Assembly: GCA_934717675.1 (NCBI GenBank)
Contig: CAKUYZ010000035.1
Coordinates: forward strand, 1 to 17,225
Length of the DNA stretch: 17,225 nucleotides
Source: an uncultured Bacteroidales bacterium
Lineage (GTDB): Bacteria; Bacteroidota; Bacteroidia; Bacteroidales; Marinilabiliaceae
Reading direction: 5' to 3'
Positions 13,864 through 17,225 of the stretch are shown here, in pieces. The notes under the pieces were generated by a model that was not told the DNA's origin, made no database searches, and saw only the letters and a list, made by a program, of their open reading frames with translations. Position numbers and translations under genes: made by a program. Within the stretch, counting starts at the first letter, position 1, and the number at the start of each line of letters is the position of its first letter.

Positions 13864-16032
13864 TTACTTCTTTACCGAGATGGCGAAGCCGCCGCTCTTG
13901 GCGCATTTGATTTGGAGCTTGGTGGAGGAGTTCACCTTCTTGTGCTCAATGGTGTAGCTGTCGGGCTTTTGGTCATATGAGGCGTCCGCGCCGTCGGCAT
14001 AGATGGTTGCGTCATACTCCACATTGGGGTCTAGGAAAGAGAAGTCCACCGTGGCCACGCGCTCGTCTTCATTGGTAATGGAGCCGACAAACCAGTCGTC
14101 GCCGCCTTTCTCTTTGCGGGCTATGGTGATGAAGTGGCCAGGCTCAGCCTCCAGATACACGCTCTTCTGCCAGTCTATGGCCACATCCTTGATGAATTGG
14201 AAAGCGTCGGCATATCTCTGGTAGCTCTCAGGAATGTCGGCCGCCATTTGCAGTGGGCTATACATGGTCACGTAGAGTGCCAGCTGCTTGCAGAGGGTGG
14301 TGTTGACGGTGCTGTGCTCCTTGTCTCCCAGGAAAGTCATACGGGTGTCGAGGATGCCCGGGGTGTAGTCCATCGGGCCACCCTGGAGGCGTGTGAAAGG
14401 CAGGCAGCATGTGTGGAACGGCTTGTTGCCGCCAAAAGACTCATACTCCGTGCCGCGCGCGCTCTCGTTGCCGATGAGGTTGGGATATGTGCGGCAGAGA
14501 CCCGTGGGGCGAACGGCCTCGTGGGCGTTGACGCAGATGTGATATTGGGCGGCCTTCTTCACGGCATAGAGGTAGTGGTTCACAGCCCACTGGCCGTAGT
14601 GGTGCTCGCCGGGGGTGACGATGTTGCCCACGTAGCCGCTCTTTACGGCGTTGTAGCCATTGTCAATCATAAACTTGTATGCGGCATCCATATGACGCTC
14701 GTAGTTGCGGATGGAGGCGGAGGTCTCGTGGTGCATCATGAGGCGGATTCCTTTGCTCTTGGCGTAGGTGTTGAGTGCCTTGACGTCGAAGTCGGGGTAG
14801 GGGGTGACAAAGTCGAAGACATAGTCCTTCTGATGGCCGAACCAATCTTCCCAGCCTTCGTTCCATCCCTCAATGAGGAGCTGATCCATGCCGTTGGCCG
14901 CGGCAAAGTCAATGTATTTGCGGACGTTCTCGTTGTTGGCGGAGTGCGTGCCGTTAGGCGTGGCCTTGGAGTAGTCCGTCTGGCCGAGGTGGATGCTCTT
15001 GAAGTCGTTGGTGTAGGCCCAGGTGCCTTTGCCGGTGATCATTTCCCACCATACGCCCATATATTTGACGGGCTTGATCCAAGACACGTCATCATATGCG
15101 CAAGGGTCGTTGAGGTTGAGAATGAGGCGCGAGGCCAAGGTCTTGCGAGCGTCATTGGTCACCATGACAGTGCGCCACGGAGTTTTGCATGGGGTCTGGC
15201 AGCGAGCCATGTCGCCAGTGGCGTCGGGCGTTAGCGAAGCCTTGAAGACGAAGTTCTTGTCATCGAGATCTAGGCTCATGCAAGAGTAGTCAACGAGTGC
15301 GGCCTCGTGGATGTTGATGTAGAGGCTGTCGTCGGTGCGCATCTGGAGGGCGGTCTGCACGGCCGTGGGCGAGATGGCTGTCTGGCTAGAGTTCTCTTGG
15401 CGGGCCGTGGGCGAGATGGCGCGGATTTGGCTGAGGCGGCTCTCCGTGTAGTCATACTCCTGAGTGTCATAGTCGCCGCTTATCCACCATGCCGTGTGGT
15501 CGCCCGTCATGGCGAACTCCGTCAGCTCGTCTTTTACTGTGAAATACGTCAGGTTGTCCTGTTCCGGGAAGAAGTAGCGGAAGCCGAGGCCGTCATTGTA
15601 AGCCCTGAAGATGACCTCTATGGTTCTTTGTGTTGAAGGCTGGTTGAGGCTGACGGTCAGCTCGTTGTAGTGGTTGCGTATGGAGTCTTCCTCGCCCCAT
15701 ACGGGAGCCCACGTCTCATCGAAGGAGCGTGTCTTCTTGTCGGTCAATGCGAATCCTCGGTCCAGGTCGCCACCCGTCTTGAGCTTCAGGCCCAGGCGCG
15801 ATGGCTTGACCACGGTCTTGCCGCCAAAGGTCATCTGGTAGGCGGGGACGCTGTCTGTCGTGAGGCCGAACGTCACAACCACGTTGCTGTCTGGCGATGC
15901 CACGGTCGTGGTCTCGCCGCAGAAGGCCAAACCGTTTTGCGCTTTCTGCTGTGGGCCTGCGCAGCCCGTGAGCGTCAGGGCCGCAAAGCCCAGACCTACG
16001 GCCGCACCCTCCCAAACATTACTTTTTTTCAT
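13864..16032 (-). CDS. susB: GH97 alpha-glucosidase, SusB-like
   Basis: This enzyme releases glucose from the non-reducing end of maltooligosaccharides in the periplasm. The 722 residues contain an N-terminal beta-sandwich (about 40-310) and a barrel with the GH97 motifs: LLIEGWNEGWEDW (E388), MMHHET (E436), NAHEAVRPTG (E505) and GNESARGTEYESF (E529). These correspond to E391, E439, E508 and E532 of B. thetaiotaomicron SusB (constant offset of three), whose last residue is the general acid of the inverting mechanism, with E439 and E508 as base residues. A lipobox (LTGC, C24) suggests a lipoprotein, with no acidic surface-export signal after the Cys. Residues 206-224 contain AISPTA twice, reflecting an 18-base DNA repeat. 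The gene begins 29 bases after the GH13 gene, as in a sus operon. Confidence 0.95.
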   Translation of the reverse strand: MKKSNVWEGAAVGLGFAALTLTGCAGPQQKAQNGLAFCGETTTVASPDSNVVVTFGLTTDSVPAYQMTFGGKTVVKPSRLGLKLKTGGDLDRGFALTDKKTRSFDETWAPVWGEEDSIRNHYNELTVSLNQPSTQRTIEVIFRAYNDGLGFRYFFPEQDNLTYFTVKDELTEFAMTGDHTAWWISGDYDTQEYDYTESRLSQIRAISPTARQENSSQTAISPTAVQTALQMRTDDSLYINIHEAALVDYSCMSLDLDDKNFVFKASLTPDATGDMARCQTPCKTPWRTVMVTNDARKTLASRLILNLNDPCAYDDVSWIKPVKYMGVWWEMITGKGTWAYTNDFKSIHLGQTDYSKATPNGTHSANNENVRKYIDFAAANGMDQLLIEGWNEGWEDWFGHQKDYVFDFVTPYPDFDVKALNTYAKSKGIRLMMHHETSASIRNYERHMDAAYKFMIDNGYNAVKSGYVGNIVTPGEHHYGQWAVNHYLYAVKKAAQYHICVNAHEAVRPTGLCRTYPNLIGNESARGTEYESFGGNKPFHTCCLPFTRLQGGPMDYTPGILDTRMTFLGDKEHSTVNTTLCKQLALYVTMYSPLQMAADIPESYQRYADAFQFIKDVAIDWQKSVYLEAEPGHFITIARKEKGGDDWFVGSITNEDERVATVDFSFLDPNVEYDATIYADGADASYDQKPDSYTIEHKKVNSSTKLQIKCAKSGGFAISVKK

Positions 16033-16061
16033 TGTAGAGATTTTATATTTGTCTATTGTTC

Positions 16062-17225
16062 TTATTTGTCCATTGCTATGACCATGGCTTGGCGAGCTTT
16101 GACGGTCAGTTTGCCTTGTGCGCTCACTCTCTGTTGGCTCACAATGTCTGTGCCCTTCACGCTGTCGCCCTCCAGCTGGTCAAAACGGCCAAGGTCCAAA
16201 TCCCTGTCCTCTTTTGCTAGGTTGAGGATCGTCATCACGCTGGTGCGCGTCACGGCGTCATACCTGAAGAAGACGTAGACGTTGCCCTGCGGGGCGTAGT
16301 GCGTCATGGAGCCGCGTCGGAGTGCCATGCTCTTCTTGCGGAAGTTGAAGAGGCGCGCCGTGTAGTCGCGCATGGCATTCTCCCGTTCTGGCATGGCGTT
16401 GAAGAAGTTGAGCGTGTCGCCCTCCCATCCGCCAGGAAAGTCGCGGCGAATGTTGGCATGACCGTCAAAGCCGTTGCCCTCCATCAGGGCTTCTGTGCCA
16501 TAGTAGAGTTGCGGAATGCCTCGCGCCGTGGCCAGTAGAGCCGTGGCCAGCCGAAGGGCGTCTTCATCACCTTTCAGTTGTGTGAGCAGTCGGCCCGTGT
16601 CATGGTTCTCTCCAAAAATCATGATGTTCATGGGGTCGGGATACACCACATCGTTGGCAAAGCTGTCGTAGAGCCTGTTCGCTCCGTCGCTCCACCCCTC
16701 GCCCTCGTTCATGGCGCGGCATATGGCCTCTTGAAGGGGGAAGTCCATTATTGTGGGCAGCCCGCTGTCTTCCATTCCGTTGTCCTTGCCATAGCCCTTT
16801 TGCCAAGGGGCCAGTTTGGCGGCTTCTGAGATCCAACACTCGCCAACAATGTTGAAGTTTGGATATTCCGCTTTGAGCCTGTCGCACCACTCGGCCATGG
16901 CTCTGACGTCTGAGTAGGGGTAGGTGTCTTGGCGGATGCCGTCAAGATCTGCCGTCTCTACCCACCATAGGGAGTTCTGGATGAGGTAGTTCTTGACCAG
17001 GGGGCATGTAAGGTTCATGTCTGCCATGGTGCTGTCAAACCAACCTTTGAGGGCAAGGTCTACGTCGCTCTCAGCCGCATGTGGGTCACGAATTATCGAC
17101 AGGCGATAGTTGCTCCTGACGAAGGACTCCTTGCCGCTCGCGTCATACCACTTGTTGAGCCACTCTTTGCATGGCAGGTCGTCCATCCACCAATGGCCAG
17201 TGCCGCAGTGGTTGAACACCATGTC
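16062..17225 (-). CDS. susA: GH13 alpha-amylase family enzyme, SusA/neopullulanase-like, partial
   Basis: This is the C-terminal part (387 residues) of a GH13 enzyme that hydrolyses alpha-1,4 links in starch fragments, cyclodextrins or pullulan; the N-terminus lies beyond the right edge. All four conserved GH13 regions are partly or wholly visible: region I DMVFNHCG at the very edge, region II DGIRQDTYPY with the nucleophile Asp (fragment residue 100), region III NIVGECW with the acid Glu (129), and region IV FGENHDTGR with the transition-state Asp (209). The C-terminal beta domain ends VKARQAMVIAMDK. The match to the cyclomaltodextrinase/neopullulanase group and the following GH97 gene support SusA. 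The ATG at 17222 is internal, not the start. The rest of any sus locus would lie to the right. Confidence 0.9.
   Translation of the reverse strand, partial: DMVFNHCGTGHWWMDDLPCKEWLNKWYDASGKESFVRSNYRLSIIRDPHAAESDVDLALKGWFDSTMADMNLTCPLVKNYLIQNSLWWVETADLDGIRQDTYPYSDVRAMAEWCDRLKAEYPNFNIVGECWISEAAKLAPWQKGYGKDNGMEDSGLPTIMDFPLQEAICRAMNEGEGWSDGANRLYDSFANDVVYPDPMNIMIFGENHDTGRLLTQLKGDEDALRLATALLATARGIPQLYYGTEALMEGNGFDGHANIRRDFPGGWEGDTLNFFNAMPERENAMRDYTARLFNFRKKSMALRRGSMTHYAPQGNVYVFFRYDAVTRTSVMTILNLAKEDRDLDLGRFDQLEGDSVKGTDIVSQQRVSAQGKLTVKARQAMVIAMDK

Noticed and set aside
13089..13980. Long plus-strand ORFs of 273 and 305 codons over the ATPase 5' end
   Set aside because: They overlap the ATPase, its promoter and the GH97 terminator, have no domain, and arise from GC-rich antisense sequence.
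14134..15234. 366-codon plus-strand ORF
   Set aside because: It is antisense to the GH97 gene. Its translation is low in complexity (many Val, Gly, Ala, His) with no recognisable domain, while the minus strand has all catalytic motifs.
1..17225. CRISPR arrays, tRNA or rRNA genes, insertion sequences
   Set aside because: No regularly spaced repeats, cloverleaf-like intergenic segment, transposase or integrase gene was seen.

Overview
The window looks like chromosomal DNA from a member of the Bacteroidota, most likely order Bacteroidales. The supporting signs are TAnnTTTG-type -7 promoter elements, an S46 dipeptidyl-peptidase, a DUF4294 protein, a BamA/TamA-like barrel, and a SusA/SusB-like pair of starch enzymes. 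The genus cannot be read from this sequence. Most of the window is GC-rich (39 of 60 bases G or C at 9301-9360) with dense coding. The exception is 2.28-4.6 kb, which is much more AT-rich (18 of 60 G or C at 3541-3600).

Layout, left to right. Bases 1-1409 (minus) hold the N-terminal two thirds of an S46 serine dipeptidyl-peptidase that runs off the left edge. Bases 1461-2042 (minus) are maf. Bases 2371-4527 (plus) are a type II restriction-modification cassette: a C5-cytosine methyltransferase split into two overlapping reading frames, then a PD-(D/E)XK-type probable endonuclease joined by an ATGA overlap. Bases 4685-8611 (minus) form a compact run read right to left: nfo, a secreted DUF4294 protein, an outer-membrane barrel protein and sdaA, with gaps of 23, 4 and 33 bases. 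A 375-base divergent promoter region follows. Bases 8987-11724 (plus) hold nhaA, an AraC-family regulator and a Fur-family regulator, ending at a strong bidirectional terminator. Bases 11802-13679 (minus) encode a Zn/Cd-type P1B ATPase without an N-terminal metal-binding domain. Bases 13864-17225 (minus) hold a GH97 alpha-glucosidase (susB-like) preceded by a partial GH13 enzyme (susA-like) that runs off the right edge.

How they work together. The restriction cassette is a self-contained defence unit, apparently acquired horizontally and placed between sdaA and maf. The GH13/GH97 pair would cut maltooligosaccharides to glucose in the periplasm. The metal ATPase and the Fur-family regulator are convergent and share a terminator, so a metal-homeostasis link is plausible but unproven. 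nhaA, the AraC gene and the Fur gene are closely spaced and could be one transcript.

I found no clearly undescribed system. The observations most worth a second look are the split methyltransferase at an A7 tract beside an intact endonuclease gene, and a perfect 10-bp dyad centred on the -7 element of nfo. All ORF and motif positions were read by eye; family assignments rest on recognised motifs, not on database searches.
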